Source: a virus. From it: a DNA stretch of 41,681 nucleotides. Below the pieces are notes generated by a model. That model was not told the DNA's origin, ran no database searches, and saw only the letters and a list, made by a program, of their open reading frames with translations. The translations under genes and the position numbers were made by a program. Below, in pieces: positions 8,231 to 16,395 of the stretch (position 1 is the stretch's first letter; every line of letters begins with the position of its first letter). The DNA lies in IMG/VR virus record IMGVR_UViG_3300048930_001427, positions 1-41,681 of that record. One strand, 5' to 3'.

Positions 8231-8800
8231 ATGAAACACATCTCTATCACAATTCAAGGCACGACTCCACTGCTTTGCAACCGATTCACGGACGCAGCAC
8301 AAATCGCCTCGACTAACGGCAACAAGTTATCGATGGTTGGCGACAAAGGGTCTCCAAAGGAACAAGCCGCGTCCAAGCTGTACCTGAACGACGAGGGCGT
8401 GCCGATCATTCCTCAGCCGAACATGTACCGTTGCCTCGTCGATGGCGGCAAGTTCTTCAAGTCCGGCAAGTCGAAGATTACTACGCAGAAATCAAGCCTG
8501 TTGCCGGCATGCATCGAGATCGAGGAGTTTGCGCTGCCTATCGAGCATCGTGAGCCGTGGACCGTAGACACACGGCCAGTGCGGATTCCCAGCACCGGCG
8601 GGCGAATCCTCTGCCATCGACCATGTTTTCATGACTGGCGATTGTCCTTCACGTTGCTGGTCGATACCGATCTGATTTCGATTCAGCTCGTCCGAGACAT
8701 CGTGGACGCCGCCGGCAAGCGTATTGGCTTGGGCGATTTTCGACCGGATTGCAAAGGCCCGTTCGGCCGGTTTTGCGTGGTCCATTGGGAAGAACAGTAG
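8231..8800 (+). CDS. Conserved-looking phage protein of unknown function
   Basis: A 189-aa protein with a repeated beta-strand character. It opens with I-S-I-T-I-Q-G-T-T-P-L-L-C-N-R-F, has a central P-Q-P-N-M-Y-R-C-L segment, and ends with a glycine-rich G-L-G-D-F-R-P ... K-G-P-F-G-R-F. The glycine-rich end resembles loops in ferredoxin-fold RNA-binding (RAMP-like) proteins. That is a loose resemblance, not a family assignment. It lies between the recombination trio and the RusA resolvase, so a role in DNA recombination or replication is likely from context. The ribosome-binding site is weak. Confidence 0.75.
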   Translation: MKHISITIQGTTPLLCNRFTDAAQIASTNGNKLSMVGDKGSPKEQAASKLYLNDEGVPIIPQPNMYRCLVDGGKFFKSGKSKITTQKSSLLPACIEIEEFALPIEHREPWTVDTRPVRIPSTGGRILCHRPCFHDWRLSFTLLVDTDLISIQLVRDIVDAAGKRIGLGDFRPDCKGPFGRFCVVHWEEQ

Positions 8801-8807
8801 ATCATTC

Positions 8808-8861
8808 GTAGCGACGCGCGGCTTTGCGGCGCAAGGCGTTGCCTGGCACGGCATGACAAGG
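8808..8861. repeat. GGCAAGGC-family intergenic repeat, copy 1
   Basis: This fills the gap before the RusA gene. CAAGGCGTTGCCTGGCACGG (with the following CA, 8832-8853) recurs at 9607-9628 with one mismatch in 22. The start GTAGCGACGCG (8809) recurs at 23489. The sequence is a mosaic of GGCAAGG, GGCACGG and CTTTGCG words. Confidence 0.7.
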
Positions 8862-8883
8862 TGACGTGAGGAAAGGTGACTTC

Positions 8884-9246
8884 ATGATACGACTCGAGCT
8901 GCCGCATCCACCAACAGTGAACAAGTATTACCGAAACGTTCGCGGCCGCACGCTCATAAGCCGCGAGGGCCGCGCATATCGGCAAGCAGTGTGTTCGCTC
9001 CTCTGTGGCCAGGTCGCACGCCCCTTGAACGTGCCGCTGGTCGTATCCGTTGTACTTCATCCACCAGATCGCAGGCGGTTCGATGTCGACAACCGACTCA
9101 AGGGATTGCTCGACGCCTTGCAACACGCCGGCGTGTACAGCGACGACAGTCTGATTGAGAAGCTCACGGTTGAGAAACGAGAACCGGTCCAGGGAGGCAA
9201 AGCCATCATCGATGTGTGGGAGCGCGACAACCTGGAAGCCAATTGA
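8884..9246 (+). CDS. rusA: RusA family Holliday-junction resolvase
   Basis: A 120-aa endonuclease of the RusA family. The N-terminus has P-P-T-V-N-K-Y-Y-R and I-S-R-E-G-R-A-Y-R. The catalytic core R-R-R-F-D-V-D-N-R-L-K-G-L-L-D-A-L carries the conserved aspartates, followed by A-G-V-Y-S-D-D-S-L-I-E. RusA dimers cleave four-way junctions and are common phage substitutes for RuvC. The start is placed at the ATG at 8884, with AAAGGTG just upstream, rather than the GTG at 8866. Length matches the family (about 120 aa). Confidence 0.93.
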   Translation: MIRLELPHPPTVNKYYRNVRGRTLISREGRAYRQAVCSLLCGQVARPLNVPLVVSVVLHPPDRRRFDVDNRLKGLLDALQHAGVYSDDSLIEKLTVEKREPVQGGKAIIDVWERDNLEAN

Positions 9247-9334
9247 AACGCTGCAACGCAACGCGCAGCCCTGGCCAAGCGCGGCTATATGCACGGCGGA
9301 ATCGGCGCGACACAGAAATGTATTCTTGAGGTGA

Positions 9335-9586
9335 ATGAACGTGGCAGTTCCCAATGATCCCGTACTCGTACAACAACACTGTGGTCACGATCCCGTCGAG
9401 AATCCGGCTCACTACACATTCTCTGACGTTGAACCAATTGATGTCATCGAAGCATGGGGACTTAACTTTCACATGGGCTGCATATTGAAGTACGTCTGTC
9501 GTGCTGGCCGGAAAGGTGACAAGGTTGAAGACCTCAAAAAGGCTCGTTGGTATCTCGACCGCGAGATTCAAAGGTTGACGGAGTAG
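9335..9586 (+). CDS. DUF3310 family protein
   Basis: An 83-aa protein matching DUF3310: N-P-A-H-Y near residue 23, then P-I-D-V-I-E-A-W-G, then F-H-M-G-C-I-L-K-Y-V-C-R-A-G-R-K-G, then D-L-K-K-A-R-W-Y-L-D-R-E-I. The family is very common in phage early regions, sometimes fused to nucleotide kinases. Its function is not established. GAGGTGA directly precedes the ATG. The 88-bp gap upstream (9247-9334) has no other clear feature. Confidence 0.9.
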   Translation: MNVAVPNDPVLVQQHCGHDPVENPAHYTFSDVEPIDVIEAWGLNFHMGCILKYVCRAGRKGDKVEDLKKARWYLDREIQRLTE

Positions 9587-9600
9587 CCGGTTTTCACAAT

Positions 9601-9665
9601 GCGTGGCAAGGCGTTGCTTGGCACGGCACGGCGGGGCTTTGCGAGGCACGGCAAGGCAAGGTTTT
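9601..9665. repeat. GGCAAGGC-family intergenic repeat, copy 2
   Basis: This is the longest run of GGCAAGG/GGCACGG words. It shares 21 of 22 bases with copy 1 (9607-9628), and the 16-mer GGCAAGGCAAGGTTTT (9650-9665) exactly with copy 3 (23549-23564). It is open in the frame of the helicase, which can mislead start calling. Confidence 0.75.
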
Positions 9666-9683
9666 CATTCGGCGAGACGCGAC

Positions 9684-11384
9684 ATGGAACTGCGGGGCTA
9701 TCAGCAACAAGCCGTCGAAACGGTTTACCGTCACCTGCGCGAGCGAGACGACAACCCCGTGGTCGTGCTGCCCACTGGTGCCGGCAAGAGTTGGGTGATT
9801 GCTCAGTTGGCGGCAGATGCTGTGACTCGCTGGAACGGGCGCGTGTTGATCCTGGCCCACATGCGAGAATTGCTCGAACAAAATGCCGACAAGATTCGCC
9901 GGTTGTGTCCCAACGTTCGCGTCGGCATTTACTCGGCGGGACTCAAACGCCGTGATACCGATTCGCCAATCCTGGTCGCCGGAATTCAAAGTGTCTACAA
10001 ACGCGCGTGTGAACTCGATGCATTCGATCTGGTGATCGTCGATGAATCGCATTTGATTCCCGCCGATGGCGAGGGAATGTATCGGCAGTTTCTCGCCGAC
10101 GCGAAAGTGATCAATCGACACCTGCGCGTCATTGGTTTGACCGCGACGCCCTATCGTCTGGACTCGGGTCCGATTTGTTCCCCCGATCATTTTCTGAATG
10201 CCGTCTGCTATGAGATCGGCATCAAGGAACTGATTCGCGATGGCTACCTGTCGCCATTGGTCTCAAAGGCGGCGGTGGCCAAGGTGGATACGAGTGGCCT
10301 GCACACGCGTGCAGGTGAATTCGTTAGCGACGAAGTCGAACAACTAATGGACCAGAACCCAGTCGTTGAGGCCGCCTGTCGAGAGATTATCGCGCTGACT
10401 CAAGAGCGACGCTCCGTACTCATCTTTGCCGCGGGCGTGCAACATGGCCAACACGTGCAACGGATGCTTCAGCAGCGGCATGGCGTCGAGTGTGGATTCG
10501 TGTGTGGCGAAACTCCGGCGCGCGAGCGGGACGATGTCTTGGCTTGGTTTCGTGGTGAATCGACGAACGAACTATTCGGCCGCAAGCAACTGAAGTACCT
10601 GGCCAATGCGAATCTGTTGACGATCGGGTTCGACGCGCCAGCGGTCGACTGTGTGGTGTTGCTGCGACCCACCATGTCGCCTGGACTGTTGGTGCAGATG
10701 TGCGGTCGAGGCTTCAGGCTACACCCTGACAAAGCCGATTGCCTCATTCTTGACTTCGCGGGCAACATCGAGCGACACGGGCCCATCGACCAGATCAAGG
10801 CCCAAGATCGCAAGTCCAACGGAGTCGCCAATGGTGAAGCGCCGGCCAAGGAATGTCCGGAATGCCATTCAGTGATCGCCGCGGCTTACTCGGTGTGTCC
10901 CGATTGCGGTTACGAGTTCCCTCCGCCCGAGCGCCAGAAGCACGAAGCCACGGCGACGGAAGCGGGCGTGCTCTCCGGCCAGGTGACGCTCACCAAGTAC
11001 GCCGTTAGCGACGTGTACTACGGCGTCCACACCAAACGCGGCGCGACCGAAGACGATCCGAAAACAATGCGAGTCGACTACAAGGTCGGCTGGCACGAGT
11101 ACAAGTCGGAATGGGTCTGCTTCGAGCACACCGGCTACGCCAGGCAAAAGGCAATCACCTGGTGGAAACGGCGCTCGCCCGATCCCGTCCCCGACACGGC
11201 GGAACGAGCCGTCGAACTCGCGCAATGCGGGGCACTGGCCACCACATCTTCCATCACCGTCCGCTCTGTCGCTGGCGATCCCTATGAACGCATCGTCGGG
11301 TACGAGTTGGGCGACATACCGGAACCAGTGCCTGCGGATGTGTTGGAGTTCTACGAAGAAGACCCTGATGAAGTCCCGTTCTAA
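9684..11384 (+). CDS. DEAD/DEAH-box (SSL2-like) helicase
   Basis: A 566-aa superfamily-2 helicase. Motifs in order: Q-x-x-A-V near residue 8, Walker A P30-T-G-A-G-K-S36, motif Ia L-A-H-M-R-E-L, motif II D-E-S-H (about 120), motif III T-A-T-P-Y-R (about 153), motif V G-F-D-A-P, and motif VI Q-M-C-G-R-G-F-R. A C-terminal zinc ribbon (C-P-E-C ... C-P-D-C, about 391-410) and an E-E-D-P-D-E-V-P-F tail follow. Phage SSL2-like helicases unwind or remodel DNA during replication or recombination. The ATG at 9684 is used because the in-frame sequence upstream is intergenic repeat. The acidic tail resembles the end of the DUF669 protein. Confidence 0.93.
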   Translation: MELRGYQQQAVETVYRHLRERDDNPVVVLPTGAGKSWVIAQLAADAVTRWNGRVLILAHMRELLEQNADKIRRLCPNVRVGIYSAGLKRRDTDSPILVAGIQSVYKRACELDAFDLVIVDESHLIPADGEGMYRQFLADAKVINRHLRVIGLTATPYRLDSGPICSPDHFLNAVCYEIGIKELIRDGYLSPLVSKAAVAKVDTSGLHTRAGEFVSDEVEQLMDQNPVVEAACREIIALTQERRSVLIFAAGVQHGQHVQRMLQQRHGVECGFVCGETPARERDDVLAWFRGESTNELFGRKQLKYLANANLLTIGFDAPAVDCVVLLRPTMSPGLLVQMCGRGFRLHPDKADCLILDFAGNIERHGPIDQIKAQDRKSNGVANGEAPAKECPECHSVIAAAYSVCPDCGYEFPPPERQKHEATATEAGVLSGQVTLTKYAVSDVYYGVHTKRGATEDDPKTMRVDYKVGWHEYKSEWVCFEHTGYARQKAITWWKRRSPDPVPDTAERAVELAQCGALATTSSITVRSVAGDPYERIVGYELGDIPEPVPADVLEFYEEDPDEVPF

Positions 11385-11400
11385 GCGAAAGGAGTTCTGT

Positions 11401-11634
11401 ATGTCCCGAAGTTGTTCTTGCTGCCGATTCTGGGAGCGTGTCCATGCCGAAAGCGATGTCGGCCAGTGTCGTCGTTATCCGCCGCAAGCATCCGACATCG
11501 AAACGACCGAGGATTCGCCGGCGGGTCTGGCGATTCTCCACGACTGGCCGCTGACATTGGCCAACAACTGGTGCGGCGAATTTATAAGTCGCGTCTTGCC
11601 GTTCGTTCACCCATCGCAACCGGCGGCCAATTGA
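11401..11634 (+). CDS. Small cysteine-rich protein
   Basis: A 77-aa protein starting at the ATG at 11401 with AAAGGAG 6 nt upstream. C5-S-C-C8-x-F-W and C23 resemble phage zinc-binding miniproteins whose cysteines sit before a conserved tryptophan (W-C-G-E-F near the C-terminus). The family name is not recalled, and a metal site is inferred from the cysteines. It follows the helicase by 16 bp and precedes the phosphoesterase by 3 bp, so it is part of the same operon. Confidence 0.7.
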   Translation: MSRSCSCCRFWERVHAESDVGQCRRYPPQASDIETTEDSPAGLAILHDWPLTLANNWCGEFISRVLPFVHPSQPAAN

Positions 11635-11637
11635 ACG

Positions 11638-12486
11638 ATGCCCAGACGAAAGAAGTCCAACCAGATCAACAGCATTGTTGTCGTCAGCGACACGCATTGT
11701 GGCTGTCGGCTCGGCTTGTGCCCGCCGACCGGTGCGCGGCTCGACGACGGCGGTCGCTACATACCCAGCCGGTTGCAGCGAGTGGTTTGGGGCTGGTGGA
11801 TCGAGTTCTGGGAAACCTGGGTGCCGAGCGTCACACATGGCGAACCATACGCGGTGGTCGTTAACGGCGATGTGATCGAGGGCGTTCACCATCGAGCCAC
11901 CTCCCAGATATCGCACAACCTGGAAGACCAGTGCGAGATCGCCCGCGAAGTATTCGAGCCGATCGTCGCGCAATGCGATGGCCGCTTCTACATGGTGCGC
12001 GGGACGCCAGCCCACGTCGGCGAACAAGGCGTCCACGAGGAGCGACTGGCTAAACAACTCGGGGCCGTGCCGAACGAAGAAGGTCAATTTGCGCGGTACG
12101 AGTTGTGGAAGACGTTCGGCGATGGCCACTTGGCACATTTCAATCACCACATCGGCACCACATCGTCGAGCCAGCACGAAACGTCCGCCGTCAACGCAGA
12201 ACTAGTCCACGCGTTCGTCGAAGCCGGAAGGTGGAATCGCACACCACCTGCTGTCGTGACCAGGTCGCATCGCCATCGGTGCTCCGAAGTCCGCATCCCC
12301 TCGCAACACGGTTACTCGATCTCCTTCGTGACGCCAGCCTGGCAACTGAAAACGCCCTTCGCGTACAAGGTCGCCGGTTGCCGGCAAACCACACCGCAAA
12401 TCGGCGGCAGCCTGATCCGTCAGGGCGACGAGGAGCTGCATACACGGCACTGGGTCCGCGACATCGGGAGGTCGAAGGCCGCATGA
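11638..12486 (+). CDS. Calcineurin-like metallophosphoesterase
   Basis: A 282-aa protein with metallophosphoesterase motifs: S-D-T-H (residues about 18-21), N-G-D-V-I-E-G (about 80), R-G-T-P-A-H in place of the usual G-N-H-D/E, H-F-N-H-H, and S-H-R-H-R as the last metal motif. The variant third motif is unusual but occurs in phage members of the fold. Substrate cannot be read from sequence. Candidates are nucleic-acid ends or cyclic nucleotides. Its stop overlaps the next start (ATGA), tying it to the wHTH gene. The family call is firm, the substrate open. Confidence 0.8.
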   Translation: MPRRKKSNQINSIVVVSDTHCGCRLGLCPPTGARLDDGGRYIPSRLQRVVWGWWIEFWETWVPSVTHGEPYAVVVNGDVIEGVHHRATSQISHNLEDQCEIAREVFEPIVAQCDGRFYMVRGTPAHVGEQGVHEERLAKQLGAVPNEEGQFARYELWKTFGDGHLAHFNHHIGTTSSSQHETSAVNAELVHAFVEAGRWNRTPPAVVTRSHRHRCSEVRIPSQHGYSISFVTPAWQLKTPFAYKVAGCRQTTPQIGGSLIRQGDEELHTRHWVRDIGRSKAA

Positions 12487-12779
12487 ACGAAATCACGCAC
12501 GAAGAATTGCTCGCGGAAATCGAGCGAGTCGAAAACGGCCATGACGACGGCGCGACAGTGACCGAGCTTGTCGAGCACACTGGCCGCTCCCGGCTCGTGA
12601 TCCTCAACCGGCTAAAGGCCGCGGACAAGGAAGGCCGGCTTGTCGTCAGTCGCAAGGTGATCCGCAGCATCGATGGCCGCCCGTTGTGGGCACCATGTTA
12701 CAAGATCGTCAAACGCCGAACCGCGAAAGGAAAACGAAAGGCATGTCCGCCATCTGCGAAACGTCGCAAACAGAAATGA
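12483..12779 (+). CDS. Small winged-HTH protein
   Basis: A 98-aa basic protein. Residues 24-65 (T-V-T-E-L-V-E-H-T-G-R-S-R-L-V-I-L-N-R-L) form an HTH, and the following L-V-V-S-R-K-V-I-R-S ... P-L-W-A-P-C-Y segment is the wing. The last 25 residues are lysine/arginine-rich. It is coupled by ATGA overlaps to the genes on both sides. The likely role is DNA binding, either transcriptional control or a replication accessory. Its target is unknown. Confidence 0.75.
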   Translation: MNEITHEELLAEIERVENGHDDGATVTELVEHTGRSRLVILNRLKAADKEGRLVVSRKVIRSIDGRPLWAPCYKIVKRRTAKGKRKACPPSAKRRKQK

Positions 12780-13201
12780 GCTATCGCATTCAGACACGCG
12801 CGATCCGCATGGTCGTTCGTCGCACGAGCCTCGTCCGACTGCCGCCGCTCATTTACCTCGCCGGTCCGTACACCAAGCCCGACCCGGTGGAAAACACCAA
12901 CCGCATGATTCGCATCGCGGATGCGCTGTTGGACCTGGGCGTCGTGCCGATCGTGCCGCACTTGACGATGTTCTGGCACCTGGTGCGCCCGCGGCCATAC
13001 GACGAGTGGTTGCAGTACGACCTGCAAGTCATGTTGCGCTGCGACGCCGTGTTGCGTGTGCCGGGCGAATCGAACGGCGCGGACGGTGAAGTGCGTGTTG
13101 CTCGCCGACTCGGCATTCCCGTGCTCTATGCCGAAACGGCCGAACCCAACGACTGCACGGCGGCCGTGGCGGCTTGGCAGGAAACACCCGTTAGTCAATG
13201 A
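12776..13201 (+). CDS. Nucleoside 2-deoxyribosyltransferase-like (DUF4406-type) protein
   Basis: A 141-aa protein from the ATG at 12776. An upstream in-frame ATG at 12743 is equally possible. The core begins L-I-Y-L-A-G-P-Y-T, then N-x3-M-I-R-I-A-D-A-L-L, P-H-L-T-M-F-W, and D-A-V-L-R-V-P-G-E-S-x-G-A-D-G-E-V-x-x-A. This is the nucleoside 2-deoxyribosyltransferase/DUF4406 fold, with the small-residue-rich loop near G-E-S-N-G-A. Such phage proteins are thought to act on nucleosides or nucleotides. It lies next to a dATP/dGTP-diphosphohydrolase-like gene, so a nucleotide-pool role fits. Confidence 0.78.
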   Translation: MSYRIQTRAIRMVVRRTSLVRLPPLIYLAGPYTKPDPVENTNRMIRIADALLDLGVVPIVPHLTMFWHLVRPRPYDEWLQYDLQVMLRCDAVLRVPGESNGADGEVRVARRLGIPVLYAETAEPNDCTAAVAAWQETPVSQ

Positions 13202-13219
13202 ACTCTTGCGGGAGAAGTG

Positions 13220-13342
13220 ATGGAGAAGGAATCCGAATCGACATCGTGTCTGGACTGCCAGCGCGAACTGCCCGAATCGCAGCAGTGCGCCGATTGCGGC
13301 AAGTGCCACACATGTTGTCGCTGTTGTCCAGGGGAGGGTTAG
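13220..13342 (+). CDS. 40-aa cysteine-rich miniprotein
   Basis: A short gene with a clear GGGAG six bases before its ATG, fitting exactly between its neighbours (18 bp after one, 3 bp before the next). Its 40 residues carry nine cysteines, in the order C10-x2-C13, C23-x2-C26-x2-C29-x2-C32-C33-x-C35-C36. That could hold one or two zinc ions in a treble-clef or ribbon fold. No family is recognised. The tight packing and ribosome-binding site argue that it is real despite its size. Confidence 0.6.
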   Translation: MEKESESTSCLDCQRELPESQQCADCGKCHTCCRCCPGEG

Positions 13343-13345
13343 CCT

Positions 13346-13702
13346 ATGACCGAACCGCCCACGATCATCCAGTTTCCGACCGGCGCGCGGCGTTCAGGCG
13401 ATGCCGAGGCGGAGCGCTACGACCTGATCACACCCATCGGCCTGCGCCGTCTCGCGGAAACCTATGCCGAGGGCGCGGCGAAGCACGGGGACCGGAATTG
13501 GGAACTCGGCATGCCGGCGTCGGCGTTGGTCAACCATGCACTACGGCACATCAACTTGTGGATGAGCGGAGACGACAGTGAAGACCACCTAGCCCATGCC
13601 GCATGGAACTTGTGCTCGCTAATGCATTTCGAGGAACTGCGGCCGGATCTGATCGACGTGCCGGCACGGCCGCGCTCGCCCGACGCGGAGGCATCCGGAT
13701 GA
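13346..13702 (+). CDS. dATP/dGTP diphosphohydrolase N-terminal-domain (MazG/MazZ-like) protein
   Basis: A 118-aa protein whose core matches the phage dATP/dGTP diphosphohydrolase family: R-Y-D-L-I-T-P, L-A-E-T-Y-A-E-G-A-A-K-H-G-D-R-N-W-E, H-A-L-R-H-I-N-L-W, D-H-L-A-H-A-A-W-N-L-C-S-L-M-H-F-E-E. The E, H and D residues fit a MazG-like all-alpha NTP pyrophosphatase metal site. Family members remove dATP and dGTP pools, and one (MazZ) supports 2-aminoadenine DNA in phages with PurZ. No PurZ is encoded here. It overlaps the next gene by 4 bp. Confidence 0.82.
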   Translation: MTEPPTIIQFPTGARRSGDAEAERYDLITPIGLRRLAETYAEGAAKHGDRNWELGMPASALVNHALRHINLWMSGDDSEDHLAHAAWNLCSLMHFEELRPDLIDVPARPRSPDAEASG

Positions 13703-13965
13703 TGCGCGTCACGATGCTGAACCGATATTGGCGGCTCCGCTTCGCCCGCAATCTTTTTCATCGAGGTGATTGCGACGCGCCGACTCGCGCGAAGAAGGAA
13801 ATCCGTGTCGATACCCGATTGCGAGGTGAGGAGCGATTGGAGGTATTGATTCACGAAATGGTCCACGCCGCCGGTTGGCACATCGACGAAACGTTCGTGG
13901 AGCAATTCGCCCACGACGCGGCGCGGGCATTGTGGCGTCTCGGTAACCGGGAAAGAACCAAATGA
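13699..13965 (+). CDS. Small zincin-like metallopeptidase domain protein
   Basis: An 88-aa protein with the zinc-protease signature H52-E-M-V-H56-A-A-G-W-H, followed by an acidic I-D-E-T-F-V-E-Q-F helix. This looks like a minimal SprT/zincin core such as occurs in phage early regions. It may process a protein or be a degenerate DNA-associated SprT-like domain. The ATG at 13699 is chosen because GGAGG lies 7 nt upstream. The next codon pair offers another ATG at 13702. It overlaps the upstream gene by 4 bp. Confidence 0.72.
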   Translation: MMRVTMLNRYWRLRFARNLFHRGDCDAPTRAKKEIRVDTRLRGEERLEVLIHEMVHAAGWHIDETFVEQFAHDAARALWRLGNRERTK

Positions 13966-13980
13966 AACGAGAATCCGGCG

Positions 13981-16227
13981 GTGGCTGATCTCGATGTTGC
14001 ACTGGCATACTTGCGCGCGGGGCTCTCGGTCCTACCGGCAGACGGGCCCCAAAAGCGTCCGGCCGTTGCGAGTTGGAAAACGTTCCAACAGCGACTGCCG
14101 ACCGAGGAGGAGGTACGCGACTGGTTTGCCCGCGACCGGCCAACGTGTCTCGTGGCCGGCAAGGTGTCAGGCGGCTTGGAGATGATCGACTTCGATTGCG
14201 CCGGCGAGAAGTTCGCGTGGTGGAAGCAACTGGTCGAACTGAAAGCGCCCGGCCTGGTCGAGCGGCTGGTGATCGAGCGTTCGCCGTCCGGCGGTTGGCA
14301 TGTGGTCTTGCGCCACGAATCCGAGGTCTTTGGCAATTTGAAGCTCGCGGAGCGCGCGGTCGTTGTACCGAGCGATCACGAGGTGGCGCTTTACGGCAAG
14401 AACTACAAGCCGCGCAAGGTCGGCGATCATTGGGAGGTGTGGCTCACGCTCATCGAAACGCGTGGTGAAGGCGGCATCTTTCTGTGCGACCCCACACCGG
14501 GATACGAACTGGTTCAGGGACGTCTGGACTCGCTCCCGGTCCTGACCGAAGAGCAGCGATTCGTGCTGCTCGACGTCGCCTGGTCGCTGAACGAACTGCC
14601 GCGCCACGTCGAACCTGCATCCACGCCAGCCGGAAGCTACGAACCCAACGGCCGTCCCGGCGACGACTTCAACGAGCGAGGCGACGTCAGAGCCTTGTTG
14701 CGTAAACATGGCTGGACGCTCGTCAAAGGCGGCGACAACGAGTATTGGCGACGGCCGGGAAAGTCCGCCGGCACCAGCGCGACGCTCAAAGACGGCGTGT
14801 TGTACGTGTTCAGTTCGAACGCTGCACCGTTCGAGCCGAACCAGGCGTACAGTCCTTTCCGCGTGTTCACGTTGCTGGAACACCGAGGCGATTACAGCGA
14901 CGCGGCATCGGCATTACGCGCCGCAGGGTTTGGTGATCCATCGCCGTCGCAGCCGATCACGGAAACGCCGCAGGAGTCACCTCCGACTGGCAATACGCAA
15001 CCCGATCCTGGCCCGTTCCCGGAACACCTGCTCGACGTGCCCGGCCTGATCGGTGACATCATGCAATTCAACCTGGCGACGGCGTTTCGGCCGCAGCCCG
15101 TGCTCGCCCTGGCGGCCGCGTTGTGTCTTCAGGCTGTGTTGGCTGCCCGCAAAGTTCGTGATGATCGCGGCAACCGAACCAACTTGTACGCGATCGGCGT
15201 CGCGCCGTCGGGCGCTGGCAAGGACCATGCCCGCAAGATCAACAAGCAGATTCTGTTCCTGGCGGGACTCAACCGGCATGACGGCAGCGAAGACCTCGCC
15301 AGCGACGCCGGATTGATTTCCGCCGCCGAAAGCGAACCGGCCATCCTGTTTCAAATTGACGAGTTCGGCCGTTTCCTGCGCACGATCGGCGATCCGAAGA
15401 AAGCGCCGCACCTGTTCAACGTATTGACCGCTCTGATGCGACTCTATTCCAGCGCCGACGTCGTGTTCCGCGGCAAGGCGTATGCGGACAAACGCCGCTC
15501 GCTGGTAATCGACCAGCCGTGCGTCAGCCTCTACGGAACGACGGTGCCGGAGCATTTCTACGAGTCGTTGACTGCCGACAGCGTCAACGATGGATGCATT
15601 GCTCGGTTGCTCGTGTTCGAGGCGTCGGCGACGCCTCCGCGACGTCGGGCGAGCGTGCAAGACGTGCCGATGGCGATTGTGGACGCCGCTCGTTGGTGGG
15701 CCGATTTCAAACCGAGCGGCAATCTCAACAGCGAACATCCGGAGCCTGCGGTCGTTCCAACGACACCGCAGGCCGCGGCCGTGTTTGATCAACTCGCTGG
15801 CGTCGTCGATCACGAGTTATCGCAGGCACACAACGGGCAACGTGCCTTGTGGGCGCGCGTCGAGGAAAAGGCCTGTCGCCTGGCGCTGGTCTATGCGTGC
15901 TCGGCCAATCGCGAGCAACCGCAGATCGACGAGGCGGCCGCGCGCTGGGCCTGTGAGCTGTCGGAATACCTGACGCGCCGCATGCTGTTCCTAGCCTACG
16001 AGTGGGTCGCGGACGGGCAGTTCGACGCAAAACAAAAGCGCGTGAAGCGGATCATCCGACAAGCCGGCGGGCGGATCAGCCGCAGTGAACTATGCCGCAA
16101 GACGCAGTCGCTCACGCAGCGCGAGCGTCAGGAAGTGCTCGACAACCTGCGCGAGACCGGACAGGTCCGCGAATCCGTCGTGCAAACCAAAGGTCGCAGC
16201 CGCGTGGAATACGAACTGTGCGGCTGA
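13981..16227 (+). CDS. Bifunctional primase-polymerase / DUF3987 helicase-like replication protein
   Basis: A 748-aa protein with a GTG start. The N-terminal Prim-Pol domain (about 1-200) shows the hDhD metal motif M-I-D-F-D (about 68-72) and an S-P-S-G-G-W-H-V-V (about 102-110) containing the sxH motif. Residues about 340-700 match DUF3987, with Walker A V-A-P-S-G-A-G-K-D (about 407-415) and Walker B L-F-Q-I-D-E-F-G (about 455-462). The last 60 residues form a probable winged helix. It should prime and perhaps extend DNA at the element's origin. The 537-bp gap directly downstream, with inverted repeats, is a candidate site of action. Confidence 0.9.
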   Translation: MADLDVALAYLRAGLSVLPADGPQKRPAVASWKTFQQRLPTEEEVRDWFARDRPTCLVAGKVSGGLEMIDFDCAGEKFAWWKQLVELKAPGLVERLVIERSPSGGWHVVLRHESEVFGNLKLAERAVVVPSDHEVALYGKNYKPRKVGDHWEVWLTLIETRGEGGIFLCDPTPGYELVQGRLDSLPVLTEEQRFVLLDVAWSLNELPRHVEPASTPAGSYEPNGRPGDDFNERGDVRALLRKHGWTLVKGGDNEYWRRPGKSAGTSATLKDGVLYVFSSNAAPFEPNQAYSPFRVFTLLEHRGDYSDAASALRAAGFGDPSPSQPITETPQESPPTGNTQPDPGPFPEHLLDVPGLIGDIMQFNLATAFRPQPVLALAAALCLQAVLAARKVRDDRGNRTNLYAIGVAPSGAGKDHARKINKQILFLAGLNRHDGSEDLASDAGLISAAESEPAILFQIDEFGRFLRTIGDPKKAPHLFNVLTALMRLYSSADVVFRGKAYADKRRSLVIDQPCVSLYGTTVPEHFYESLTADSVNDGCIARLLVFEASATPPRRRASVQDVPMAIVDAARWWADFKPSGNLNSEHPEPAVVPTTPQAAAVFDQLAGVVDHELSQAHNGQRALWARVEEKACRLALVYACSANREQPQIDEAAARWACELSEYLTRRMLFLAYEWVADGQFDAKQKRVKRIIRQAGGRISRSELCRKTQSLTQRERQEVLDNLRETGQVRESVVQTKGRSRVEYELCG

Positions 16228-16298
16228 AACAAGATCGTTGAATGAACAATGTTGGAGCGCAAGTGTTCGTGAAGCTTGGAGATGCAGAAACGCGGTGG

Positions 16299-16395
16299 CT
16301 TCTTTCACTTCTTTCACAAGGGGTAGAACACCCAAGAAGAAAAGAGAAGCGCGCGCGGAGAGGGAGAGAGAGCGGTATGAAAGAAGTGAAAGAAG
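16299..16395. repeat. Perfect 18-bp inverted repeat around a purine tract
   Basis: The left arm CTTCTTTCACTTCTTTCA (16299-16316) and right arm TGAAAGAAGTGAAAGAAG (16378-16395) are exact reverse complements, separated by 61 nt. Each arm also contains a short internal direct repeat. The spacer is almost pure purine between 16333 and 16372. Confidence 0.85.

Noticed and set aside
13346-13702. 2-aminoadenine (Z) genome suggested by the MazZ-like protein
   Set aside because: PurZ and DatZ were not found in the window and the diphosphohydrolase family is broader than MazZ, so a Z genome is not claimed.
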